From: a virus
Direction: 5' to 3' (one strand)
Length of the DNA stretch: 45,598 nucleotides
Virus record (IMG/VR): IMGVR_UViG_3300000563_000004
Span: 1-45,598 of that record
The notes beneath the pieces were generated by a model. That model was given only the letters and a program-made list of their open reading frames with translations, was not told where the DNA came from and searched no databases. Below, in pieces: positions 31,175-38,514 of the stretch; within the stretch, counting starts at the first letter, position 1, and the number at the start of each line of letters is the position of its first letter. Position numbers and translations under genes: made by a program.

Positions 31175-31450
31175 ATGGCTGAAATAAAATATACAATAAG
31201 TGATGGTGAGACACCCTTCATTGCGGTATTATACAGAATGCCTGGTTTTATTGCGCCGGGAACATCACCGTATACCATTGTTGATACAAAAATGCATGGC
31301 AATGAAGTCATTGGTCAAGAAAGAACATTTTCTGGTCTTCAAACAGAAAGAACATATTATTTAAGGATTTTTGATGGAAGGGGTTGTTTGCATTTTAGTG
31401 ACGCAATATTTATTCCGGGTGCAAATGATGATTCAGCAGCAAGACAATAA
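31175..31450 (+). CDS. small Ig/fibronectin-like tail protein
   Basis: A 91-residue protein that looks like a single beta-sandwich domain (EIKYTISDGETPFIAVLY, TYYLRIFDGRGCLHFSDAIF). The segment LQTERTYYLRIFD-GRGC is similar in layout to the C-terminal domain of the preceding protein and to the start of the next one. Probably a one-domain decoration of the fibre tip. No enzymatic motif. Confidence 0.72.
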   Translation: MAEIKYTISDGETPFIAVLYRMPGFIAPGTSPYTIVDTKMHGNEVIGQERTFSGLQTERTYYLRIFDGRGCLHFSDAIFIPGANDDSAARQ

Positions 31451-31469
31451 AAAAATAATGGATTAAAAT

Positions 31470-32591
31470 ATGGCAAAATCAATAAAAATATCTGGCATAA
31501 CAGGAAACATTGGTAATGTTAGTGAAGGTGAAATCATAGCAAGCGTAAGGTTGAGTGGTGAAACCGAGTTCATTTTCTTTGGTGTTATGGATGAGCCAAC
31601 TAAAATAATAAGCGTTAATGAAACCGGTACATATATTGTTTCGTTAACTGATTTAGGTGTGCCCGAATGTACTGAAACAAGAGAAATATATATTGAGGTT
31701 GAGGATCCGTGTGACGACTTTAATGTTGAAATTGAAGTACCCGATCCCGAAGAAGTCACACATACCGTTACATTTAGAGTTAGAGACGAAAGTAATAATC
31801 CATTAAATAATGCGGAAGTGCAGTTTGATGGCAAAACAAAACAAACAGGCAGTGACGGACTTGTGGTATTTGAAGATGTTGAGGCTGCAAGTGCAAAACA
31901 ATACACCGTAACTAAAGATGGGTATGGTAGTGTGACGGCATCAATAAGTGTTAATTCTGATAAATTTGTTAATGTAACGCTTCAAGAAGCACAATACAAA
32001 GTAACGTTTAATGTTAAAGACGAAAGTGAAGAACCAATTGAAAATGCAAAGGTTGTATTAAATGGTCTTGAAAAAGAAACCGATGAAAATGGGGTTGTTG
32101 TGTTTGAAGATTTGGTTGGTGGTACATATAGCTATTCAATAAGTAAAGTAGGCTATTTGGATGTTAGTGCCATTCCGTTCTTGCTTGATGAAGATAGAAC
32201 GATTGATGTTACATTAAATGAACAAAACATAACAACCAACCTTAAATTTGATGGTATTACTGCTGATTTAAGTAGTGGTGAAGCATATAGAGTCTCATAT
32301 AGTGTTAGAGATGAAAGTGATGTCGTAGTTGCATCGGACACATTTAATTTATCGACTTCAACACCAACACGAGATAGAAATCACACATTCCCTGCAGGAA
32401 TAAACTATACATTTAGGGTAGATAGCTTTACTGTTGTTGAGGATACGCCACCAACGTTTCCATTTGCAGAATCTGCAGCAGCTAGGATTGATGGTATTAC
32501 TGGTTGGAGATTAATTGCCAATCCACCATCAGCAACATTTGGTCAAGATCAAGATTTTGATGTTGAAATAAGAAAAGCAGTTAACGTTTAA
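31470..32591 (+). CDS. tail adhesion protein with carboxypeptidase-regulatory-like repeats
   Basis: A 373-residue extended protein. After an N-terminal beta domain (1-85, ending in VEDPCDDF) come two tandem repeats with the CarboxypepD_reg/Ig-like pattern V-T-F-x-V-x-D-E-S-x-x-P-x-x-N-A-x-V...G...T...G-x-V-V-F-E-D...Y...K-x-G-Y. Repeat 1 spans about 92-160 and repeat 2 about 162-228. Similar domains are common in Bacteroidota surface proteins such as SusC-type receptors, so the phage may use host-like adhesion modules to bind sugar or protein at the surface. The last 120 residues are a further beta region ending in FDVEIRKAVNV. Receptor binding is inferred from domain type and tail context. 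Confidence 0.78.
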   Translation: MAKSIKISGITGNIGNVSEGEIIASVRLSGETEFIFFGVMDEPTKIISVNETGTYIVSLTDLGVPECTETREIYIEVEDPCDDFNVEIEVPDPEEVTHTVTFRVRDESNNPLNNAEVQFDGKTKQTGSDGLVVFEDVEAASAKQYTVTKDGYGSVTASISVNSDKFVNVTLQEAQYKVTFNVKDESEEPIENAKVVLNGLEKETDENGVVVFEDLVGGTYSYSISKVGYLDVSAIPFLLDEDRTIDVTLNEQNITTNLKFDGITADLSSGEAYRVSYSVRDESDVVVASDTFNLSTSTPTRDRNHTFPAGINYTFRVDSFTVVEDTPPTFPFAESAAARIDGITGWRLIANPPSATFGQDQDFDVEIRKAVNV

Positions 32592-32601
32592 TTAGTTTAT
32601 T

Positions 32602-33351
32602 ATGAAGAAATTTAGTTTATACGCAACATATTTATTAAAATCTAAAGATTCATATGATAGTGGATATGGTTATACAGATTCAATTCACTGTAATTACATT
32701 AATCGTGTTGATTTGGATGAAATTGGTTTTGATGAGTTAATATTGTATTTTAATAATGTCGATGTGTTTAAGTTTTTAAGTGTTAGTGGTGGCACTGGCT
32801 TTACAGCAAATGAAGTATTTTTATTACTACAAATAGTAGAAAACGAACCAATAATTAGTGATACAGCAAATATTGGTGGATATAGGTTAAACGACCCCGA
32901 ATCTGATAAATGGAGAATTTTCGAAGTAACCGACCAAATAGAAGACCACACCACAGGTGATACCATTACTGTAGAAGCAATGGGCACAAGTGTTTTTAAA
33001 TTTCCATTCACACAATATAATTCATTGCCGTTTTACGATTTAGAGTATTTAAACTATCCCGGACAAGGAGAAACAGATATGTTGTCGTTTGGCGGCGAAC
33101 AATTCTTCTTTGGAAATGTGGATGCGGAAGTTGAAGCTATTGCACACACAATGGACCTCCCAATAACACTTCCTATTAATGAGTTTAACACTTCAACAAA
33201 CAAAACATGGGATGAGGGTTTCGATGTTTTTGTTTCCGAAATTGGTTTGTTTGATGACGACAATAATTTGTTAGCTGTCGGCAAACTAAATAATCCAATC
33301 AGAAAAAATTCTGGAATATCCAGAACAATCATCTTTGGTATTGATTTTTAA
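32602..33351 (+). CDS. hypothetical tail-tip protein
   Basis: A 249-residue protein, last of the tail transcript. It is rich in Phe, Tyr and Asp, with beta segments (ELILYFNNVDVFKFLSVSGG, FDVFVSEIGLFDDDNNLLAV, SRTIIFGIDF). The closing pattern EIGLFDDDNNLLAVGKL-x-NPI resembles the end of phage tail proteins in which S/T-E-I-G-L-F/Y-D is followed by a Gly-rich turn. No trimer-forming or enzymatic motif is visible. Possibly a receptor-binding or fibre-tip subunit, on context alone. Confidence 0.75.
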   Translation: MKKFSLYATYLLKSKDSYDSGYGYTDSIHCNYINRVDLDEIGFDELILYFNNVDVFKFLSVSGGTGFTANEVFLLLQIVENEPIISDTANIGGYRLNDPESDKWRIFEVTDQIEDHTTGDTITVEAMGTSVFKFPFTQYNSLPFYDLEYLNYPGQGETDMLSFGGEQFFFGNVDAEVEAIAHTMDLPITLPINEFNTSTNKTWDEGFDVFVSEIGLFDDDNNLLAVGKLNNPIRKNSGISRTIIFGIDF

Positions 33352-33408
33352 GGATTTCAATAAAATTTTACATTTTTTTATTAAATTTTAATAAAAAACT
33401 TTTTTTCA

Positions 33409-33418
33409 GTATTTATAT
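33409..33418 (+). promoter_or_regulatory. late-type promoter motif
   Basis: CTTTTTTTCAGTATTTATAT is a strong full-length match with its T-run, 46 bases before the ATG at 33455. The A/T-only stretch upstream (33361-33408) could form weak hairpins but no convincing terminator. Confidence 0.7.
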
Positions 33419-33454
33419 AAAAAATAATAAAAGAATGTAAAAAATTATAATAAA

Positions 33455-33640
33455 ATGAAACCAAAATCAATAATCATAAATGGTGATTTACACTATGATT
33501 TTAAAGTAATGTGTAAAGGTAAGAATTTGAAAATCGGTGCAGTTATTGAAGATTTAATTGGATTGTATTTAAGTCAACCCAGAAAAATTCAAACAATGGT
33601 TGATGAAATGAAGGAATCAAAACAAATCGAAAAAGTTTAA
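33455..33640 (+). CDS. ribbon-helix-helix-like small DNA-binding protein
   Basis: A 61-residue protein with the RHH pattern: one polar strand (KSIIINGDLHYDFKVMCK), then helix, then KIGAVIEDLIGLYLSQP as second helix. Strand I-I-I-N-G-x-L-H plus helix F-K-V-M-C-K-G-K-N-L is close to Arc/CopG-type repressors, which work as dimers. It could autoregulate the unit or bind DNA ends with the nuclease encoded three bases downstream. The call rests on length and pattern. Confidence 0.65.
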   Translation: MKPKSIIINGDLHYDFKVMCKGKNLKIGAVIEDLIGLYLSQPRKIQTMVDEMKESKQIEKV

Positions 33641-33643
33641 TCT

Positions 33644-34252
33644 ATGGGAAAATATATTTGGTCATTAGACATAAGTACCACTAATATTGGAAGTACTTTA
33701 TGGACTTATGATGCTGAATTGGTAGAATTAAAACACCTAAAATTGGTAACTGATAGGAGTGTTTCGGTAGAGCATAGAGACATACATAAAGCCGACATAT
33801 TTAAAGAATATGCGATAAACTATCGGGATAAAGTAAGAGAAGATTTTGATGGTGAAATAGTTGCTGTTATTGTTGAAAAACCACTTGGTGGAAGTAATAA
33901 CGCAAACACCGTTGCTTTGTTACACGGTTTTAATGGTATGTGTAGATACATCCTATACAACATTTTTAAAGTAAAACCAATGGTCATATCAGTTCACGAA
34001 GCCAGAAAATTATATTGCCCCGAATTAGTTAAAACAAAAAAAGTAAAGGGTGAAATAGAAGAAAGGTTATCTTTCCCCAAAGAATATAGAAACAATAAAA
34101 AAATGTATATTTGGGAAAAAGTTTCAAAAGAACACCCTGAAATTGAATGGTTGTATAAAAGAAACGGTGAAGTATCAGACCTTTCTTTTGATATGAGTGA
34201 TAGTTATTGTGTTGGCGTTGCTGGTTTGAAAAAAATGGGTATTTATAAATAG
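33644..34252 (+). CDS. RuvC-like nuclease (RNase H fold, Holliday-junction resolvase type)
   Basis: A 202-residue protein with the RNase H-fold acidic set: D9 in WSLDISTTNIGSTLW, E78 in AVIVEKPLGG, and D183/D186 in SFDMSDSYCVGVAG. The helix after E78 (NANTVALLHGFNGMCRYILY) and FKVKPMVISVHEARKL match the order in RuvC-type resolvases. T4 uses an unrelated resolvase, gp49 (endonuclease VII), so this would be a functional replacement that trims branched DNA before packaging. It is expressed late, with an RHH-like protein just upstream. Catalytic residues are all present. Confidence 0.82.
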   Translation: MGKYIWSLDISTTNIGSTLWTYDAELVELKHLKLVTDRSVSVEHRDIHKADIFKEYAINYRDKVREDFDGEIVAVIVEKPLGGSNNANTVALLHGFNGMCRYILYNIFKVKPMVISVHEARKLYCPELVKTKKVKGEIEERLSFPKEYRNNKKMYIWEKVSKEHPEIEWLYKRNGEVSDLSFDMSDSYCVGVAGLKKMGIYK

Positions 34253-34271
34253 CAAAAACGCAAAATTTTAA

Positions 34272-34309
34272 AAAACCCTTGCATTTTTGCTTGGGTTTTA
34301 TTATTTTTG
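34272..34309 (+). terminator. terminator overlapping a host-type promoter
   Basis: AAAACCC (34272-34278) pairs with GGGTTTT (34293-34299), with a second short stem GC/GC inside and a T-rich tract to 34309. The loop carries the TTG of the promoter at 34279, so the same bases both end the late unit and start the next one. Stem strength is moderate. Confidence 0.65.
34279..34309 (+). promoter_or_regulatory. Bacteroidota-type promoter (-33 TTG / -7 TATTTTTG)
   Basis: TTG (34279-34281), 20 bases, TATTTTTG (34302-34309), with the same spacing as the other three. The ATG of the metallophosphoesterase is at 34349. It probably serves the AT-hook, primase and sigma genes as well. Confidence 0.7.
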
Positions 34310-34348
34310 TGGGACGTTATAAAAATTACTTTATTATAAAAATGTTCT

Positions 34349-35794
34349 ATGACAAAAGAAAGAATTGACAAGGCAATCGAAATTATTGAATATGCCATAA
34401 AAAATCAAATATCCGTTAGAGAAGCATCCACAAAACACGGATTTGCTAATACATATGTAAAAAACGTAAAAGCAGATGTTTATGAAAGATATGAAAATGG
34501 CACGCTAGATGAAAATTTGTTTGCAAAATTTAATAATGCATATCAAAGATATTTAGCGGGAAGTCTTTTCAACAAACCCGATGAGGTTGAACCAGAAGAT
34601 GCACCTACAGACCTTCCCAAATCATCAGAAAATCAATCCATATTTACAGATAAAGGGGAGGGTGTTGCCGATTTTGAATGGCGTGGTCATATTGGTCACA
34701 TAAAAACATTGGATGGATTGCTTAAAGCGTGTGATGTTGATTTGGATGTGTGGTCTGTGAAGGACTATGTTGTTAATAAATGGGATGTTACTTCTTGGAA
34801 AACTGGAAAACCAGAAACAAGACAAAATTTTCAAGTAAAAGCAAGACTTGAAAGGAAAGTTGACGAAATAAAAGCCAAATTACTTGAAGAAACGTTCAAA
34901 GAAAACGTTAAGAATTATGTCCCACCAACAATCGATGTAGAATCTTACCTTACATACAATCCCACAGAAAATAATCTTTTAGAAATTTCCATATTTGATT
35001 TACATATCGGTAAATTGGCTTGGTCAGGTGAAACAGGAGAAAACTATGACACCAAAATAGCCAGAGCTAGATTTGTTGATGCAATCCAAACCTTACTAAA
35101 AAGAGCGAGAGGGTTTGAATATGGAAGAATTTTATTTCCAGTGGGTAATGATTTCTTTAATAGTGATACTATTTTAAATACTACAACAAAAGGAACTCCA
35201 CAAGACGAAGATTTGCGTTGGCAAAAAACATTTAGTGTTGGCGTAACACTTTTGGTTGATGCAATTAATTTGTTAAAACAATCGGGTGTTCCAGTTGATG
35301 TGTTGGTAATTCCTGGAAATCACGATTTTGAGCGCAGTTACTATATGGGTTCGTATCTAGAGGCTTGGTTTAATAGTGATGAACAAGTAATTATTAATAA
35401 TGGTGCATCACCGAGAAAATATTATAGATTTGGTAAGGTTTTACTTGGTTTTACACATGGAACCGAAGAAAAAGAATCATCACTTCCATTACTTATGGCA
35501 AAAGATAGGGAATCCAAGCCGTTATGGAGTGAAACCGTATATCACGAATGGCATTTAGCACATCGTCATAGAAAAAAAACTGTTAAATACAGTACAGTTG
35601 ACATAAAATCAACAGATTTGAATGAAGATTTGGGTGTTACTGTAAGGTATTTATCGAGTTTGACGGGTACGGAAGAATGGCACCATAAAAAGGGTTATGT
35701 GGGTCAGATTAAGGCCGCTGATGGCTTTATTTGGAACGATGAGACGGGTTTAATCGCTCATTTAAATACAAACCTAAAAAATAATAATGATTAA
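34349..35794 (+). CDS. calcineurin-like metallophosphoesterase with N-terminal HTH
   Basis: A 481-residue protein. Residues 1-60 look like a helix-turn-helix (AIKNQISVREASTKHGFANT, with a second helix YVKNVKADVYERY). Residues about 208-430 form a metallophosphoesterase: FDLHIGKLAW (D217, H219), VGNDFFNSD, IPGNHDFERS (G323-N-H-D), TRFTHG-type FTHGTEEK and WHLAHRHRKK, the full set of metal ligands for two metal ions. Such enzymes include nucleases of the Mre11/SbcD type and phosphoprotein phosphatases. HTH plus phosphoesterase suggests a DNA-directed nuclease, but the target is unknown. It differs from the Mre11 half of the fusion at 38515 in its motif spacing. Confidence 0.87.
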   Translation: MTKERIDKAIEIIEYAIKNQISVREASTKHGFANTYVKNVKADVYERYENGTLDENLFAKFNNAYQRYLAGSLFNKPDEVEPEDAPTDLPKSSENQSIFTDKGEGVADFEWRGHIGHIKTLDGLLKACDVDLDVWSVKDYVVNKWDVTSWKTGKPETRQNFQVKARLERKVDEIKAKLLEETFKENVKNYVPPTIDVESYLTYNPTENNLLEISIFDLHIGKLAWSGETGENYDTKIARARFVDAIQTLLKRARGFEYGRILFPVGNDFFNSDTILNTTTKGTPQDEDLRWQKTFSVGVTLLVDAINLLKQSGVPVDVLVIPGNHDFERSYYMGSYLEAWFNSDEQVIINNGASPRKYYRFGKVLLGFTHGTEEKESSLPLLMAKDRESKPLWSETVYHEWHLAHRHRKKTVKYSTVDIKSTDLNEDLGVTVRYLSSLTGTEEWHHKKGYVGQIKAADGFIWNDETGLIAHLNTNLKNNND

Positions 35795-35822
35795 AAAATA
35801 ATCACAACATAAATTTAATGAT

Positions 35823-36359
35823 ATGGCAAAGAAAAATCTTGCTAGCCTAACTAAAGGCGGTGAAACAACAACAAAAAGAAAAAGAGGTAGACCACCTAAA
35901 AAGAAAACTACCGAAACAACAAAAAAAACAACCACTCAAACAAAAAAAGAAGAACCATTATCTTTTGATGAGAGAGTGAAAGAAAAGGTTGATGGGTTGG
36001 TGGCCGATTTTGATTTAATCCCTAAAGATTTGAGGTCAAAAAAAGAAGAGAACGAACAAACCAGTGAAGAAAAAGCCGTTACAACCGAAGAAAAGAAATC
36101 AATGGAATGGTTGTCGGGTGAATTGGAAAAATTGGTTGGTGAAAATATGGAGTTGAAGAAAAAAATCGAGCAATACGAAAAACAACCCAACAAAGCATCG
36201 GGTAATACCGGTGAAGTTGAAAGGAAGGTTATTGAATTGTTTGGTGAACTACAACTAAACCATAAAAGATGGGGCAAAAACTTTATAATCGATCCACCAT
36301 CATTCATACAGAGAATGACTAAGTTTTTTCCATTCCTTGAACACTATCGAATTGATTAA
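35823..36359 (+). CDS. AT-hook coiled-coil protein
   Basis: A 178-residue protein. Residues 1-45 are Lys/Thr-rich with an AT-hook core, KRGRPPKKK (about residues 20-28), nearly the same as the one in the protein at 17612. The middle is acidic and disordered, then comes a coiled coil (about 95-122, WLSGELEKLVGENMELKKKI), and the C-terminus (ELQLNHKRWGKNFIIDPPSF) looks folded. It is next to the primase gene and may bind AT-rich DNA as a primase or helicase partner; that is inference from context. Confidence 0.75.
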   Translation: MAKKNLASLTKGGETTTKRKRGRPPKKKTTETTKKTTTQTKKEEPLSFDERVKEKVDGLVADFDLIPKDLRSKKEENEQTSEEKAVTTEEKKSMEWLSGELEKLVGENMELKKKIEQYEKQPNKASGNTGEVERKVIELFGELQLNHKRWGKNFIIDPPSFIQRMTKFFPFLEHYRID

Positions 36360-36380
36360 TAATATTTTAATTTTGAGTGT

Positions 36381-37421
36381 ATGATTGATGGTATTAGCGG
36401 TGTTGAATTCCATTCCATTATTGAAAACGTTTTTGGTGGTGATGTCAACGGCATTAACCAAAGTGAACAGTTGCAAGTAAACTGTCCTCGTTGTCAAGAA
36501 AGGGATGGTTTGTCATATCCAGATGGCAAGTATAATTTGGAAATAAACACTCAAAAAAGGATATTTAGGTGTTGGAAGTGTGAAGACCCCAGATTTAGTG
36601 GCAAACTAGGTCGATTAATAAGGATTTATGGCAACAACGTTGACTATGAAATGTATAAATCCTATGCATCAATTTTGGGTTCTGTTGATTGGGATAATAA
36701 AGAAAAGGACTATGTGCCAGTCACCCTTCCAAATGAGATGGTATATTTTTCACAAGCAGATTTGGATGACCCCGAACATTTTGAAGCATATAACTATTTG
36801 GTTAATGAAAGGCAAATTAGTAGGGACATCATTTTAAAATTTAGACTTGGTTTTTGCTTGACAGGTAAATACGCAAAAAAAATAATCATTCCATCATTCG
36901 ATGCCGATGGTGAGGTTAATTATTTTGTTGCCAGAAATTACGGTAAAGGTAAAAAAAGAAAACCATATGACAATCCAAAGGATTCAAATAAAAACATAAT
37001 TTTTAATGACGGTTATTTAAATTGGGACGGCACAATATACATTGTTGAAGGGGTTTTTGAAATGTTTAGTTTTCCGGTTAACACCACTCCAATATTAGGA
37101 AAGGAAATCCCGGAAGCATTATATACAAAGTTAAAACAAAACAAACCTAATGTCGTGGTTTTGTTTGACCCCGATGCGTTTGAAGATATGTTGAAAACGT
37201 TTTATTTGTTACAGACCGCATATATTGGTTATGAAGACAGGGTTAAATTGATGGAACTCCCACAAAAAGAAAATTTGGATTTGGATGAAATTAGGAAGAA
37301 ATATGGGAAAGAAAAGGTCGTTGAATATCTGTATAACGTTAGAGATGTTTCAATTGACGATTACTTTAGAATAAGACTACACAATCCATATGAATATAAA
37401 ACAAAAAGATTGGGATTATGA
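36381..37421 (+). CDS. DNA primase (DnaG/gp61-type) with zinc finger and Toprim domain
   Basis: A 346-residue primase. The N-terminal zinc ribbon has C35-P-R-C38 and C64-W-K-C67. The Toprim domain starts near residue 160 (KYAKKIIIPSFDADGEVNYF) and has the acidic motif IYIVEGVFEMF (E of motif IV) and VVVLFDPDAFE (D-x-D of motif V). It lacks a fused helicase, so a separate replicative helicase must be encoded elsewhere. T4 gp61 is 342 residues, a close match in size. The sigma-factor gene overlaps its end by 32 bases in another frame. Confidence 0.9.
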   Translation: MIDGISGVEFHSIIENVFGGDVNGINQSEQLQVNCPRCQERDGLSYPDGKYNLEINTQKRIFRCWKCEDPRFSGKLGRLIRIYGNNVDYEMYKSYASILGSVDWDNKEKDYVPVTLPNEMVYFSQADLDDPEHFEAYNYLVNERQISRDIILKFRLGFCLTGKYAKKIIIPSFDADGEVNYFVARNYGKGKKRKPYDNPKDSNKNIIFNDGYLNWDGTIYIVEGVFEMFSFPVNTTPILGKEIPEALYTKLKQNKPNVVVLFDPDAFEDMLKTFYLLQTAYIGYEDRVKLMELPQKENLDLDEIRKKYGKEKVVEYLYNVRDVSIDDYFRIRLHNPYEYKTKRLGL

Positions 37422-37953
37422 AAAGATAATTGGTTTGGTTTTGGATGGTGATAATGATGCAGAAAAAGAATTGTATCATTGGTGTGATGGGGTCGTTGGT
37501 TTATACCTGAAAAATAATTGGAGTGGTGTACGATACTACGAAGATTATGTTTCTGAAATAATTTTAAAAGTGTTTACGGGATTAAAAACCTACAACACAA
37601 AAGATAGTGGTAGTTCTAAATTTAAATCTTGGGTTTTAAGTATTGCTAAAAATCATATGTGTGATGTCTTTAGGCATAGTGGTGGAGTTAAATACACCAC
37701 AATTGACATAAATGACATCACAGAATTTCAAACCACAATAACAAGTGATGAATTAATTGATAACAAAAGATATGTTAGCACAATATCTGATTTTGTGGGA
37801 ATGGAGGATTTTGATTTGCTAAACATGAAATATGTTATGGGTTACACTTATAATGAAATCGGAAAGTACTATAACATCACAAGTACAACAGCATCCAATA
37901 GAGTAAACTATTTAAAAACAAAAATAAAAAATAATGTTGAGATATCAACATGA
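37390..37953 (+). CDS. ECF-like sigma-70 family RNA polymerase sigma factor
   Basis: A 187-residue protein with the two-domain ECF layout. Region 2 is about 25-95 (YEDYVSEIILKVFTGLKTY, then FKSWVLSIAKNHMCDVFR, the helix that reads the -10 element). Region 4 is about 130-180 (LLNMKYVMGYTYNEIGKYY then ITSTTASNRVNYLKTKI, a helix-turn-helix). T4 gp55, the late sigma, has 185 residues, and a late-type motif is widespread in this window, so this is the best candidate for its reader. The ATG at 37390 lies inside the primase gene; no better start is present and the overlap suggests coupled translation. The late-sigma role is inference. Confidence 0.85.
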   Translation: MNIKQKDWDYEKIIGLVLDGDNDAEKELYHWCDGVVGLYLKNNWSGVRYYEDYVSEIILKVFTGLKTYNTKDSGSSKFKSWVLSIAKNHMCDVFRHSGGVKYTTIDINDITEFQTTITSDELIDNKRYVSTISDFVGMEDFDLLNMKYVMGYTYNEIGKYYNITSTTASNRVNYLKTKIKNNVEIST

Positions 37954-37954
37954 A

Positions 37955-37982
37955 AAAAACCCCCAATTATATGGGGGTTTTT
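37955..37982. terminator. bidirectional intrinsic terminator
   Basis: AAAAACCCCC (37955-37964) pairs with GGGGGTTTTT (37973-37982) around AATTATAT. A-tract and T-tract flank both sides, so it can end the sigma gene on the plus strand and hsp20 on the minus strand. Confidence 0.92.
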
Positions 37983-37985
37983 GTT

Positions 37986-38363
37986 TTACCTGATTTCGAT
38001 TTGTTTTCTTTTCGATTGTTTGTTAATTTTAATTGTTAGAACACCTTCTTGTAGAGAAGCATCAACATTTTCACCAGCATCATCAGGTAAGGTGTATATG
38101 GTTTCAAATTCACCGTATTTAATGTTGTTAATCATACGTTTTGTTTTTTCATCATATTTTCTTACGGCTTTAACTGTTAACACATTGTTTTTTAAATCTA
38201 AACCAATATCTTCTTTCTTTATTCCTGGTACATATATATTAAATATGTACTCGTTATCGTTTTCAATTAATTCATAATCACTTAAAGTGGTTAAATTCCA
38301 ATGACCGTTGTCAAAAAATGCGTTATCAAAATCACTAATTAGTTTTAACATATTTACACCCAT
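37986..38363 (-). CDS. small heat-shock protein, Hsp20/alpha-crystallin family
   Basis: A 125-residue chaperone on the minus strand. The alpha-crystallin domain starts at DYELIENDNEYIFNIYVPG, with PGIKKEDIGLDLKNNVLTVK, then YGEFETIYTLPDDA and the hallmark LQEGVLTIKI (A-x-x-x-G-V-L type). The N-terminal arm is short. The second Met (MLKLISDF, four codons on) is an alternative start. Hsp20 genes occur in many T4-like marine phages, where they may help capsid or tail folding; they do not need ATP. It is convergent with the sigma gene over a shared terminator and divergent from the Mre11-Rad50 gene, with an inverted repeat in between. No motif of either promoter class is evident upstream of it. 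Confidence 0.93.
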   Translation of the reverse strand: MGVNMLKLISDFDNAFFDNGHWNLTTLSDYELIENDNEYIFNIYVPGIKKEDIGLDLKNNVLTVKAVRKYDEKTKRMINNIKYGEFETIYTLPDDAGENVDASLQEGVLTIKINKQSKRKQIEIR

Positions 38364-38432
38364 TTTTTATAATTTTTTATTGAAGTTATTTTTTAGCTCC
38401 CACAACACAAAACAAATGCCAAAAAATATTAT

Positions 38433-38445
38433 TGTCAAATTGACA
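38433..38445. promoter_or_regulatory. inverted repeat, candidate operator
   Basis: TGTCAA-A-TTGACA is a perfect 6-bp inverted repeat in the divergent region between hsp20 (minus) and the Mre11-Rad50 gene (plus), 20 bases before the -33 box at 38466. No terminator-like T-tract follows, so a protein-binding site is likelier than an RNA hairpin. Confidence 0.45.
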
Positions 38446-38465
38446 GTTATTATTTATTAAAACCA

Positions 38466-38496
38466 TTGCGTTTTTAGAATTTTTGTGTTATTTTTG
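38466..38496 (+). promoter_or_regulatory. Bacteroidota-type promoter (-33 TTG / -7 TATTTTTG)
   Basis: TTG (38466-38468), 20 bases, TATTTTTG (38489-38496), 19 bases before the ATG at 38515. It is the fourth copy of the same layout and fits early expression of recombination genes. Confidence 0.75.
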
Positions 38497-38514
38497 TAAA
38501 AAAAATTAAAACAT

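Noticed and set aside
33361-33408. A/T-only inverted segments before the RHH-like gene
   Set aside because: Any helix would be all A-U and ambiguous in such AT-rich DNA; not convincing as a terminator.
34239-34248. GTATTTATAA at the end of the RuvC-like gene
   Set aside because: It overlaps the codons and stop of that gene (G-I-Y-K), and a terminator at 34272 would end any transcript at once.
36368-36375. TAATTTTG, a match to the Bacteroidota -7 box, just before the primase ATG
   Set aside because: There is no TTG 20 bases upstream, and the start codon would be only five bases after the box.
37981-38277. Plus-strand open frame opposite hsp20
   Set aside because: Its reverse strand encodes a clear alpha-crystallin domain, so this frame is antisense shadow.
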